NCBI GenBank assembly: GCA_045631075.1
Contig: JAZQUC010000239.1
Span: forward strand, 1-19,555
Direction of reading: 5' to 3'
Source: Fimenecus sp045631075
GTDB lineage: Bacteria > Bacillota > Clostridia > Oscillospirales > Acutalibacteraceae
DNA: 19,555 nucleotides
Position numbers and translations under genes: made by a program
The notes under the pieces: model-generated
The model's database searches: none
What the model saw: only the letters and a program-made list of their open reading frames with translations
Told to the model about the DNA's origin: nothing
Shown: positions 7,458-15,100 of the stretch, one piece after another
Layout: the number at the start of each line of letters is the position of its first letter
Numbering within the stretch: position 1 is the stretch's first letter

Positions 7458-8963
7458 ATGAGCAATGATTGGTTTGGAAAAAAAGTAGATGAAATTACAG
7501 TTGCTGAAAATAAGACGACAGAGAAAAAATATTTAAGCACTGATATGCAAAAAAATATAAGATATATAAAAGCACAATTCGGTGATGCCTTTGATGTGAA
7601 ATACAGAAAATACAATGCACAGGGAAAAGAAATCTACTTTGTTATGGTTGACGGAATGTGCGACAGTCTTCTTGCAACAGAACAGGTTATTCTTCCCATA
7701 ATCACAGCAGATTTTATTGATGAAAAAGGTGATAAACTGATTTATTCCGCCGCTGACAGAGTTTCAGCAAGTATCGATAAATCAATAACAAACGACCTTG
7801 ACGAAGCAATTCGTGAAGCAATTTACGGTAGTATTTTAATGCTTACGGATGACGCTCATTTCACTGTAATGTTCGGTGTCCAGGGATTTCCTAAAAGGGC
7901 AGTTTTAGAGCCTGATACTGAAATGCAGGAACGAGGTTCTCGTGAAGCCTTTGTAGAAAGTTTTAAAGACAATGTGACAATGATTCGTCGTCGTGTCCGA
8001 AATCCTGTTTTTAAAACTCAGGTGGTGGAAATTGGTTCAACGTCAAGAACAAGAGCTTGTGTATGCTATATGTCCGACCGAGTAGATAAGGATATGCTCG
8101 ATAATGTGGTAAAAAGACTTAAAAATTCCACAGTTGATACAGTTCTTGGTTCAGGATATATGCAAAGCTTTCTTGATACCAAATATGCGTCTATTTTTAG
8201 TGGTGTGGGCTTTACACAACGACCTGATGTGCTGACGGCAAAAATCAGCGAAGGTAAAATCTGTGTTATCGTTGACGGTACACCAAATGCTCTTATTGTG
8301 CCATATCTTTTTATCGAGCATTTTCATTCAATGGACGATTACCTTAAAAGACCATATTACGCAACCTTCATTCGAATTTTAAAGCTTGTTTCATTCATAT
8401 TCAGCGTGTTTTTACCAGGACTTTATGTGGCTGTCTGTACTTTTCATCAGGAAATAATCCCTGAAACAATGATTTTCGGCATAACGGGACAAGAAAGCAG
8501 AACACCGTTACCCGTAATGCTTGAAGCCTTGCTCATTCATCTTATATATGAAATTGTTCGTGAAGCAGGACTTCGTATGCCTAAAAGTGTAGGTCACGCA
8601 ATTTCAATCGTTGGTGCTTTGGTAATCGGTGAATCAGCAGTAACAGCAGGAATTTTATCAGCACCAATGCTTATTGTTGTGGGACTAACTGCTGTCAGCT
8701 CCTTCGTCGTTTCAACACTGTATGAGCCTGTTGCGATTTTACGATTTACATTTATTATTGTTGGTGGACTTACGGGACTTTACGGAATAATGCTATGCTT
8801 TGCAGCAGTTTTAATCAATGCATCGGCAATAAATCCTTATGGTGTGCCATTCACATCACCAATGTCACCGACAAAAATCGGTGCGTGGCGAGATATGATT
8901 TTTCGTGCTGATTGGAAGATAATGGGTAAAAAACGAATGAAAATTGATAAGTTGAGGAAATAG
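7458..8963 (+). CDS. gerKA: GerA-family spore germination protein, A subunit
   Basis: This 501-residue membrane subunit of a germinant receptor is expected in the spore inner membrane, where A, B and C subunits together sense nutrients and trigger germination. The N-terminal soluble part (about 1-290) carries the hallmark block EPDTEMQERGSREAFVESF at about 152-170. The hydrophobic part (about 300-480) holds several membrane segments and the conserved REAGLRMPKSVGHAISIVGALVIGESAV region. GTPNALIVPYLFIEHF and SPMSPTKIGAWRDM-type segments also fit the family. The A/B naming as GerK is a family-level label; the germinant cannot be deduced. It starts at ATG 7458 with GGTG seven bases upstream and is followed one base after its stop by the B subunit, so it heads a three-gene operon. 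Confidence 0.93.
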   Translation: MSNDWFGKKVDEITVAENKTTEKKYLSTDMQKNIRYIKAQFGDAFDVKYRKYNAQGKEIYFVMVDGMCDSLLATEQVILPIITADFIDEKGDKLIYSAADRVSASIDKSITNDLDEAIREAIYGSILMLTDDAHFTVMFGVQGFPKRAVLEPDTEMQERGSREAFVESFKDNVTMIRRRVRNPVFKTQVVEIGSTSRTRACVCYMSDRVDKDMLDNVVKRLKNSTVDTVLGSGYMQSFLDTKYASIFSGVGFTQRPDVLTAKISEGKICVIVDGTPNALIVPYLFIEHFHSMDDYLKRPYYATFIRILKLVSFIFSVFLPGLYVAVCTFHQEIIPETMIFGITGQESRTPLPVMLEALLIHLIYEIVREAGLRMPKSVGHAISIVGALVIGESAVTAGILSAPMLIVVGLTAVSSFVVSTLYEPVAILRFTFIIVGGLTGLYGIMLCFAAVLINASAINPYGVPFTSPMSPTKIGAWRDMIFRADWKIMGKKRMKIDKLRK

Positions 8964-8964
8964 A

Positions 8965-10056
8965 ATGGAAAAAACAAAAGGAAAAATCAGCGCATTTCAA
9001 TTTTATGTAATGCTTTTTTTGTCGCGCACCTTGACAACCGTCACATATCTTTCGTCATATACGGAAAATATAAGGCTTTCTGATATGCTTGTGCAACCCA
9101 TATTCAGAATAGCCATCGGAACGATTATTATGTTGCCTGTATTCCGACTTTACAGAAAGCATAAAGATAAAAATATTCTTGAACTTCTAAATGAAAAATC
9201 AGAAACACTTGCAAAAATAGTTTCAATAGTATTTGTAATTTATTTTTTCTATTTTACTGTTGTTACATTGGCAAGGCTTGACCTTTTTGCTGGTACAATC
9301 GTATTTCCTGAAACCGATGTGGAATATATGCTAATTTTTGCAATTATCCTTTGTTGTTACGGTGCTTATCTTGGACTTGAACCATTGGGACGAAGTTCAG
9401 TGATTTCAGCCGTACTTGTGATTCCTGCATTGATTTTTATAATGCTCACACTTGTGAATAAAGTGGATTTTCTAAATTTAACACCTGTTTTTTATAACGG
9501 AGTTTTACCTGTTGTAAAGGTTGCAGTTGATTCAGTGGGACAAACTGTTGAATACGGAATAATCGCACTTATGATACCGCGTGTAACAGGGAAATTCAGA
9601 AAAGGATATTTCATCTGGCTTTTCTCACAAGTATTTTTAATGGCACTTATGTTCTTTTTTGCTTGTACAGTTATGGGTAATTTTGCGTCAACTCAATTGT
9701 TTCCATTCCACACAATGGCTTCTTTGGCTGAATTTTCAATGTTTACTCGACTTGATGCCGTTTTCACAAGTGTATGGATTATGTGTGCATTCATTAAGGC
9801 AGGACTTCTCATATTCTTACAGACGGATATTCTTACAACCTATTTCGGTCATTTTAAAAGAGTTTATTATATTGTGGCAATCGGAATACTCACAATAATT
9901 GCAAATCTGTTTATCTCACAACAAGTACAATGGTTCAATATTGCAGATAACAGTATAATAAAGATTATTATTACAGGGTTATCTGTGTTGATAATTCCTT
10001 TGTTCACATTGATTTTAGGAAGAAAGGGGAGAGTAAAATGCGAAAAGCAATCATAG
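8965..10056 (+). CDS. gerKB: GerA-family spore germination protein, B subunit (APC-type permease)
   Basis: This 363-residue, very hydrophobic protein has about ten membrane segments and no soluble domain, the usual length and shape of GerAB-type endospore germination permeases (amino acid-polyamine-organocation superfamily). The start ISAFQFYVMLFLSRTL and the Pro-rich segment PVFRLYRKHKDKNILELL match family habits. In Bacillus this subunit forms the likely germinant pocket. It begins one base after the A subunit stop, using GAGG (8954-8957) inside the end of that gene, and its own end overlaps the C subunit start by 19 bases. Both junctions imply tight translational coupling and fixed stoichiometry. 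Confidence 0.92.
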   Translation: MEKTKGKISAFQFYVMLFLSRTLTTVTYLSSYTENIRLSDMLVQPIFRIAIGTIIMLPVFRLYRKHKDKNILELLNEKSETLAKIVSIVFVIYFFYFTVVTLARLDLFAGTIVFPETDVEYMLIFAIILCCYGAYLGLEPLGRSSVISAVLVIPALIFIMLTLVNKVDFLNLTPVFYNGVLPVVKVAVDSVGQTVEYGIIALMIPRVTGKFRKGYFIWLFSQVFLMALMFFFACTVMGNFASTQLFPFHTMASLAEFSMFTRLDAVFTSVWIMCAFIKAGLLIFLQTDILTTYFGHFKRVYYIVAIGILTIIANLFISQQVQWFNIADNSIIKIIITGLSVLIIPLFTLILGRKGRVKCEKQS

Positions 10057-11183
10057 CCCTTTTTGTGTTTCTTATGGCGTTTTACACATTTAATTCAGAA
10101 GAAATTTATAAAAAGGATATCCGTAACAGACTTGTTATTCAAGGAATAGGTATTGATGTTGAAGATGATGAAAAATACGCTGTCACAATTCAGGCAATCG
10201 ACACAAATTCACAATCTGCCACATCCTCTGACGGTGCATCTCAACCACCCTTGAAAACCTATAAAACAAAAGGTGACACCATATATACAGCGCTTAAAAG
10301 TGTTACTGAAATAGAAGGCAAAATTCCTTTGTATTCGCAGAACAGAATAATAATTTTAGGCAAAAGTATAACAGAGGAAAATATGTCAGATGTAATCGAC
10401 TTTTTTGTCCGTGATGTGGAAAACAGCTCGTCAGTTTATATTGCTGCCGCTGAAAAAACAGCAGGAGAAATTTTAGAAGCAAAAAACGGACAGGAATATA
10501 TAAGTGCAAGAAGTATTGAAACAGGTATAAGCTCATATGAATATGATGCAAGAATTTTTGAACTTCAGCTTTTTGACCTTATAAACAGATATAATTCAGG
10601 TACAAAGGATTTTGCAATGCCACTTTTATCTTTAAAAGATGAAAACGGTGAAAAGAGCGTTGAAATATCAGGCACAGCACTTTTCAACAGTACAAAATAC
10701 CGTGAAAAAATTTCAAAGGATGAAACCATATATCTCAACATCCTTAATGACAAGCTTAAGAATACAGCACTTGCTTATGATATAGATAACAATAAAAAAG
10801 TGTCACTTAATATTGTTGACTCAAAAACCGTTCGTAATGTCTCAATTAAAAATGGTCAGCCTGTATTTAAAATTAAAGTGAAAATGGAAGCAGATATCTC
10901 TGAAATCAGTGGTGGCGTTTCTTCTGCTATGAAAGAAAAAGATATTGAAACAATTGCTCTTATAGGTGAAAAATATATAAAAAAAGAAACAGAAAACATA
11001 ATTTCATCACTTTATAAAGATTACAATAGTGATTCAGTGGGACTTGCAAGATTAATCTATATCTGCTATAAGGATTTCTATAAATCTAACGAAAAAAATC
11101 TCGACTCCGTTCTGCAAAACAGCATTTACGGAGTCGAGGTGGATTTAAAAATAAGAAGAATAGGTCACGAATTTATAACATAA
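10038..11183 (+). CDS. gerKC: GerA-family spore germination protein, C subunit, without lipobox Cys
   Basis: This 381-residue Ger(x)C-type subunit has a hydrophobic N terminus (about 4-17), then IRNRLVIQGIGIDVEDD, which matches the family's IVTGIGID region, the sentence YKTKGDTIYTALKSV and the C-terminal Spore_GerAC domain (about 210-375). Family members are normally lipoproteins with a Cys at the end of the signal peptide followed by WDxRE. Here that place reads FLMAFYTFNSEEIYKKDIRNR and contains no Cys, so the protein is either secreted or held by an uncleaved N-terminal segment. It starts at ATG 10038 with SD AAAGGGGA (10023-10030), overlapping the B gene by 19 bases. Its last codons contain a strong hairpin that serves the opposite strand, and its stop overlaps the convergent alpha-galactosidase by 11 bases. 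Confidence 0.9.
   Translation: MRKAIIALFVFLMAFYTFNSEEIYKKDIRNRLVIQGIGIDVEDDEKYAVTIQAIDTNSQSATSSDGASQPPLKTYKTKGDTIYTALKSVTEIEGKIPLYSQNRIIILGKSITEENMSDVIDFFVRDVENSSSVYIAAAEKTAGEILEAKNGQEYISARSIETGISSYEYDARIFELQLFDLINRYNSGTKDFAMPLLSLKDENGEKSVEISGTALFNSTKYREKISKDETIYLNILNDKLKNTALAYDIDNNKKVSLNIVDSKTVRNVSIKNGQPVFKIKVKMEADISEISGGVSSAMKEKDIETIALIGEKYIKKETENIISSLYKDYNSDSVGLARLIYICYKDFYKSNEKNLDSVLQNSIYGVEVDLKIRRIGHEFIT
11092..11138 (-). terminator. Minus-strand terminator embedded in the gerC-type coding sequence
   Basis: A perfect 11-bp inverted repeat pairs 11100-11110 with 11128-11138; the 17-base loop can add a further TGC/GCA pairing. Read on the minus strand it is followed by A and seven T residues (11092-11098). 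On the plus strand there is no T tract, so it is one-directional. It lies 35 bases past the alpha-galactosidase stop, entirely within gerC codons. Confidence 0.85.
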
Positions 11184-12810
11184 GTTCGCCTGTGTTAGAG
11201 TCAAAGCAGAGTCGTTTTTCTTCCTGATTTTCAATGTATTTAATTTCAATAAGCTCTTTTGTAATAAATTCAGCAGAAATAAGTTCAGGCTGATTGCTGT
11301 TGAAGATGCTTAATAACACATCCATCTTTTCACGGTTATAATCGCCAACATTGTCGGATGTGAAAAGAAGACTACCAAAAATATGATTAACAGTTGCAGA
11401 GATTTTTCTCTGTGTAAAGCCCATTGTCATATTGTTATCACGAAGAAGGAAAACATCAGGGTCATTAATGAATGCTCTGCCATTGAGCCCACGACGGAAA
11501 ATTGTGTTCCAAAGGGTTGTTCGTGTGCAAACATCTTCAAGTATTCTTTTATTGCTGTCCCATGTAAGACCGATATCAGCACCAATTCTGCAATAATCAA
11601 CCTTACCAAAAGCAGGAGCAAGTGGTACACCGCAACCAAGAATAAGCTTGTCACCAACACATTCACGGATAAAGTCCATAGCCTCGCACATTAACTGACC
11701 ACGGGATTTACCGTTTCTTGGTACAGTACAGGTTGAGTAAAGAAAGTCGAGCTTAACCATATCATAGCCCCAATCGTTAAGCACCACATTGAAGAAGTTA
11801 CGGATATATTCCCTGACTTCTTCTTTTTCTGTATCAAGACCGTAGAAGTTACCCCAGTTGATACCACAAAGCTTCTTTCTGCCATGTTCATCACGGATAA
11901 GCCATTCAGGATGCTCTTTTGCAACCATTGAATTAACCTGACATGAAAGGGGAGCAAGCCAAAGTCCTGCTTTCATACCTTTTTCGTGAATTCTGTCAGC
12001 AACATATTTCATTCCGTTAGGGAATTTCTTGCTATCGATACTGAGCCAATCACCAACAGCTGTCTGGTACCCGTCGTCAATCTGGAAAATATCAATTTTT
12101 GAATTCACTTTTGAAAGTGATTCAAGGTCAGTTGTAACGATATTTTCTGTAATATTCTGATAATAGTTGTACCATGTTGTATAACCGTTTGTTCTACCAA
12201 CTCTTGGCGCAGGGATGTTCATTGCAGAAAAATACTTGTCATAAACATAGTTTTCCTTGCCACGATAGTTAACAATATCAATAAGAGTGTATTCCTTGTC
12301 GATTACAACACCTTCAAGGTCACGCTCAAAAATCAATTCTCTGTCAGGAACATTAGCACGGATAATTGTGTAACCAAAACGCTCACTTAATGAACCGAAA
12401 AAGTCAAACTCGTCAAGATTGCGTACATAACCATATGAAAAACCATGGAAACAACCTTTTCGTTTATCATATTTTACAAAATCATAGTCACCATAAGGAG
12501 ATGTAGGTGCAAATCGTTTTATAACCTGTTGCTTGAAATTAAGAGCAATCGGTTCGTCATCAATAAAATGCTCGCGACATTCTGTCCATGACTGGAATCC
12601 GTTAAGGAAAATTCTGTCATTGCTACGAAAATCATAAGGCACAGTCATTTTGAATGTAACCTTTTCTAATGGTACCAATGGCGTAACATCAAGCTTAATG
12701 TGGCTTTCAAGAGCAGTATAATTAATTTTGAAATGCTCAGTTTCAAAAACATTGGTCTGATAAAGTACTTTATCAACCATATATTCAATGTTAATCTTAA
12801 AGCGTTTCAT
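11173..12810 (-). CDS. Alpha-galactosidase, GH36 type (melibiase), cytoplasmic
   Basis: With the start at ATG 12810 the protein has 545 residues. It should hydrolyse terminal alpha-galactosides of melibiose, raffinose or glycans by a retaining mechanism. An N-terminal beta-sandwich (about 1-190, with FLNGFQSWTECREHF) precedes a TIM barrel with FQIDDGYQTAVGDW, GLWLAP and the nucleophile motif MVKLDF (D355). The acid/base is probably D412 in CRIGAD. The length is shorter than the 700-residue GH36 enzymes but fits the compact bacterial forms. No signal peptide is present. A longer frame to 12909 would add a hydrophobic segment, but that start lies upstream of the promoter; 12810 has SD AAAAGGAG at 12821-12828. 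It ends 11 bases inside the convergent gerC gene. Confidence 0.9.
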   Translation of the reverse strand: MKRFKINIEYMVDKVLYQTNVFETEHFKINYTALESHIKLDVTPLVPLEKVTFKMTVPYDFRSNDRIFLNGFQSWTECREHFIDDEPIALNFKQQVIKRFAPTSPYGDYDFVKYDKRKGCFHGFSYGYVRNLDEFDFFGSLSERFGYTIIRANVPDRELIFERDLEGVVIDKEYTLIDIVNYRGKENYVYDKYFSAMNIPAPRVGRTNGYTTWYNYYQNITENIVTTDLESLSKVNSKIDIFQIDDGYQTAVGDWLSIDSKKFPNGMKYVADRIHEKGMKAGLWLAPLSCQVNSMVAKEHPEWLIRDEHGRKKLCGINWGNFYGLDTEKEEVREYIRNFFNVVLNDWGYDMVKLDFLYSTCTVPRNGKSRGQLMCEAMDFIRECVGDKLILGCGVPLAPAFGKVDYCRIGADIGLTWDSNKRILEDVCTRTTLWNTIFRRGLNGRAFINDPDVFLLRDNNMTMGFTQRKISATVNHIFGSLLFTSDNVGDYNREKMDVLLSIFNSNQPELISAEFITKELIEIKYIENQEEKRLCFDSNTGELML

Positions 12811-12820
12811 AGTGTAGCAT

Positions 12821-12828
12821 CTCCTTTT
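12821..12828 (-). promoter_or_regulatory. SD that fixes the alpha-galactosidase start
   Basis: Minus-strand AAAAGGAG ends ten bases before ATG 12810. No SD of this quality precedes the longer start at 12909. Confidence 0.8.
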
Positions 12829-12844
12829 AAGAGTATATAAAAAA

Positions 12845-12873
12845 ATTATAGAACAAATTCCACATAATTGCAA
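12845..12873 (-). promoter_or_regulatory. Sigma-A-like promoter of the alpha-galactosidase gene
   Basis: On the minus strand TTGCAA (12868-12873) is followed after 17 bases by a perfect TATAAT (12845-12850), giving a leader of about 30 bases before ATG 12810. It lies about 60 bases from the left edge of the repeat mosaic and is intact. Confidence 0.75.
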
Positions 12874-12985
12874 TACACAAATACCAGTCAAAATGATTAT
12901 TTGCATCATCTCAACAAATTATAATTTATAGGGGAAAATAATTCGTAGGGGTCGGCGGGTCTCACCTGCCGGTTCGGTCGGTGCT

Positions 12986-13015
12986 TCTGCTTCGCAGAGG
13001 TGTCCACCGGACACC
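12986..13015. repeat. Double hairpin in repeat unit 1
   Basis: Two adjacent perfect hairpins: TCTGC/GCAGA with loop TTC (12986-12998), then GGTGTCC/GGACACC with loop ACC (12999-13015). They touch with no spacer, so they could stack in RNA or single-stranded DNA. Confidence 0.75.
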
Positions 13016-13061
13016 CGCACCCCACATCCGCCTGCAATAAGTGAACAGCATACTTTGGAAC

Positions 13062-13081
13062 GGGTCATTCGTGAATGACCC
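13062..13081. repeat. Perfect 9-bp palindrome closing repeat unit 1
   Basis: GGGTCATTC (13062-13070) and GAATGACCC (13073-13081) are separated by two bases, immediately before TAC of the closing CCCTAC. Confidence 0.8.
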
Positions 13082-13105
13082 TACAATATATCAAATCGGT
13101 CACCG

Positions 13106-13180
13106 TGTAGGGGTGAGTCTCCGTGCTCGCCCGTGGTTAACAGATAAACTTACGGGCAGGCACAGAGACCTGCCCCTACA
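13106..13180. repeat. Long imperfect hairpin, repeat unit 2
   Basis: Two 29-base arms (13106-13134 and 13152-13180) around a 17-base loop agree at 23 of 29 positions. All six differences are transitions; three give G-U pairs in plus-strand RNA and three give A-C mismatches. The ends are TGTAGGGG and CCCCTACA. Confidence 0.8.
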
Positions 13181-13201
13181 TTCCAACCAAATTAATAATA
13201 T

Positions 13202-13283
13202 TGTAGGGGCTGACGACCACGGCAGCCCGAAATAAGTGTGCAGAAAAACCAACAACGGGACGATGGGGGCATCGTCCCCTACA
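13202..13283. repeat. Repeat unit 3 with nested 9-bp hairpin
   Basis: The ends TGTAGGGG (13202-13209) and CCCCTACA (13276-13283) pair with each other. Inside, GGGACGATG (13257-13265) and CATCGTCCC (13270-13278) form a perfect hairpin with a GGGG loop, overlapping the closing end, so two folds compete. Confidence 0.75.
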
Positions 13284-13330
13284 TACATAACCATATTGGT
13301 TAATATTTATAATCGCAACGCAGTTCCGAA

Positions 13331-13357
13331 ATTCCGAATTACGCATTACGAATTATT
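13331..13357. repeat. Short degenerate tandem repeat of CGAATTA-like units
   Basis: Near-repeats of TTCCGAA, TTCCGAATTACG and CATTACGAATTA run head to tail up to the right edge of the mosaic. The last copy forms the right inverted-repeat arm. Confidence 0.5.
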
Positions 13358-13391
13358 ATCTCTATAAACTCCCAATTTATCTTTGATTTCA

Positions 13392-13420
13392 TTGACATTC
13401 AAGAGTGTTTATTGTAATAT
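13392..13420 (+). promoter_or_regulatory. Sigma-A-like promoter of the mutase/Nfu/mannosidase operon
   Basis: A perfect TTGACA (13392-13397) is followed after 17 bases by TAATAT (13415-13420). It lies 32 bases past the right edge of the repeat mosaic and upstream of the ATG at 13458, which excludes an earlier in-frame start at 13383. Confidence 0.68.
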
Positions 13421-13442
13421 TATCATATCTAACTATGTCCGC

Positions 13443-13449
13443 AGGGGAG
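13443..13449 (+). promoter_or_regulatory. SD that fixes the phosphohexomutase start
   Basis: AGGGGAG lies eight bases before ATG 13458, where the conserved protein begins (MTIKELFEYW). Confidence 0.8.
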
Positions 13450-13457
13450 CGAAATTT

Positions 13458-15098
13458 ATGACTATTAAAGAACTTTTTGAATATTGGTGTACATTTGATG
13501 ATGACACAAAAGACGAACTTGTGTCAATCACTGATGAAAAGGAAATTGAAGATAGATTTTATAAGGAATTAGAATTCGGTACAGGTGGTCTTCGTGGCAT
13601 TATGGGTGCAGGACCAAACCGAATGAACAGATATACAATTGCAAAGGCAACAAAAGGCTATGCTGATTACCTTAAAAGTAAGTTTAACGGTGAAATCAGC
13701 GTTGCAATTGCATATGACTCACGAAATAATTCACGATATTTTTCAGAAGTTGCAGCGGGTGTGCTTTCAGCCAATGGAATCAAAGTTTATATTTATGATA
13801 CACTTATGCCAACACCTGTTTTGTCCTTTACAGCAAAGCATTTAGGCTGTAGCGGTGGTATTGTCCTTACCGCAAGTCATAATCCAAAGGAATATAACGG
13901 ATATAAAATTTACGATGAAAAAGGTTGTCAGTTAGTACCACAATATGCAAGTCAGGTTATTGAATTTGTAAATGCAGTTACAGATTTAAAATCAGTAAAA
14001 GTTGATGATTTTGACAGTGCAGTTGAAAGTGGTAAAATCGTTGTAATCGGTGATGAAGTCCTTCAAGCATTTATTGACGAAGTTAAAAAACAGTCAATTT
14101 ACGAAGAAAAATCCGACCTTAAAATTGTTTATACACCACTTCATGGTACAGGTAATATTCCTGTAAGAAAAGCAATTGAAGGTATGAATATTTCAATTGT
14201 AAAGAGTCAGGAATTGCCTGACGGTAATTTCAGTACAGTCCGTTCACCTAATCCTGAAGAAAAGGATGCTCTTACAATTGCAATAGCACAGGCAAAGACG
14301 GAAAATGCAGATTTGGTGCTTGGTACTGACCCTGACTGTGACCGTGTCGGTATTGCGGTTTTACATAATGGTGAATATGTCCTTATGACAGGTAATCAGG
14401 TTGGTGCTTTGCTTGTTGATTTTGTTCTTTCAAACAGAAAAGATACTCTTAATGAAAAATCAACACTTGTAAAAACCATTGTTACAAGTGAAGTTGGTGC
14501 TGATATAGCAAGAAGCTATGGACTTCAGGTAGTTGATACCCTCACAGGATTTAAGTACATCGGTGAACAGATTGGAAAATATGAAATCAGTGATGATAAA
14601 GAATTCGTAATCGGATACGAAGAATCTTACGGTTATCTTATTGGTACTCACGCTCGTGACAAGGATGCGGTTGTTTCTTCAATGCTTATCTGTCAGATGG
14701 CAGCATATCACAAAAACAACGGCAGAACACTTGTTGATGCACTTAATAAGATTTACGATAAGTTTGGTTTTTATTTTGATGCACTTGATACTTTCGTGCT
14801 TAAAGGTAAGGACGGTGCAGAAAAAATTCAAAGCATAATGACTGATATGCGTGAAAATGGCAAGTCACTTTTCGATAATATCAAAGATGTCCTTGACTAT
14901 TCAAAGGGTATTGACGATTTACCAAAGGAAAATGTGCTTAAATACACATTTACGGACGGTAGCTGGATAGCAATAAGACCATCAGGCACAGAGCCAAAGC
15001 TTAAGGTTTACTATTCAATGTGTGGTGAAACAAAAGAAATTGCAACTGAAAAATTCGAAAATATCCGTACAATTTTAAAGAATGTAATTGAGGGCTGA
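13458..15098 (+). CDS. Alpha-D-phosphohexomutase (phosphoglucomutase/phosphomannomutase)
   Basis: This 546-residue cytosolic enzyme moves phosphate between C1 and C6 of hexose phosphates through a phosphoserine. All four domain signatures are visible: active-site TASHNP with S140, metal loop DPDCDR (D291, D293, D295), sugar-binding GYEESYG (E388) and phosphate-binding RPSGTEPK (507-514). FGTGGLRGIMG near residue 40 is the N-terminal phosphate loop of the PgcA/PGM2-like group, whose usual length is about 550-600. Glucose versus mannose preference cannot be decided by eye; the alpha-mannosidase in the same operon makes mannose phosphate a plausible substrate. It is the first gene of a three-gene plus-strand operon and its stop is two bases before the next ATG. 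Confidence 0.94.
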   Translation: MTIKELFEYWCTFDDDTKDELVSITDEKEIEDRFYKELEFGTGGLRGIMGAGPNRMNRYTIAKATKGYADYLKSKFNGEISVAIAYDSRNNSRYFSEVAAGVLSANGIKVYIYDTLMPTPVLSFTAKHLGCSGGIVLTASHNPKEYNGYKIYDEKGCQLVPQYASQVIEFVNAVTDLKSVKVDDFDSAVESGKIVVIGDEVLQAFIDEVKKQSIYEEKSDLKIVYTPLHGTGNIPVRKAIEGMNISIVKSQELPDGNFSTVRSPNPEEKDALTIAIAQAKTENADLVLGTDPDCDRVGIAVLHNGEYVLMTGNQVGALLVDFVLSNRKDTLNEKSTLVKTIVTSEVGADIARSYGLQVVDTLTGFKYIGEQIGKYEISDDKEFVIGYEESYGYLIGTHARDKDAVVSSMLICQMAAYHKNNGRTLVDALNKIYDKFGFYFDALDTFVLKGKDGAEKIQSIMTDMRENGKSLFDNIKDVLDYSKGIDDLPKENVLKYTFTDGSWIAIRPSGTEPKLKVYYSMCGETKEIATEKFENIRTILKNVIEG

Positions 15099-15100
15099 TT

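Larger units (their letters stand above)
12934..13360. repeat. Mosaic of palindromic GTAGGGG/CCCTAC repeats bounded by inverted repeats
   Basis: This 427-base GC-rich block stands in AT-rich surroundings. Its ends, 12934-12947 and 13347-13360, form a 14-bp inverted repeat with one mismatch (core AATAATTCGTA / TACGAATTATT). Inside, three units each open with GTAGGGG (12945, 13107, 13203) and close with CCCTAC or CCCCTAC (ending 13084, 13179, 13282), so the motif alternates in orientation. No convincing gene is present: the short open frames simply read through the palindromes. It resembles REP/MITE-like intergenic repeats that I recall from gut Clostridia. No transposase and no clear target-site duplication were seen (TATA occurs near both edges but is uninformative). 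Confidence 0.7.

Noticed and set aside
12811..12909. N-terminal extension of the alpha-galactosidase with a hydrophobic segment (possible signal peptide)
   Set aside because: A strong -35/-10 pair (12845-12873) and the SD at 12821-12828 lie inside it, so it is promoter and leader sequence and not coding.
13041..13294. Two 64-codon open frames on opposite strands inside the repeat mosaic
   Set aside because: They only read through the GTAGGGG/CCCCTAC palindromes, with no SD and no protein-like composition.
12934..13360. CRISPR array
   Set aside because: The units are palindromic, differ in length and alternate in orientation, with no regular spacers and no cas genes nearby.
13383..13457. N-terminal extension of the phosphohexomutase
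   Set aside because: The segment contains the TTGACA/TAATAT promoter and the SD; the conserved protein begins at 13458.
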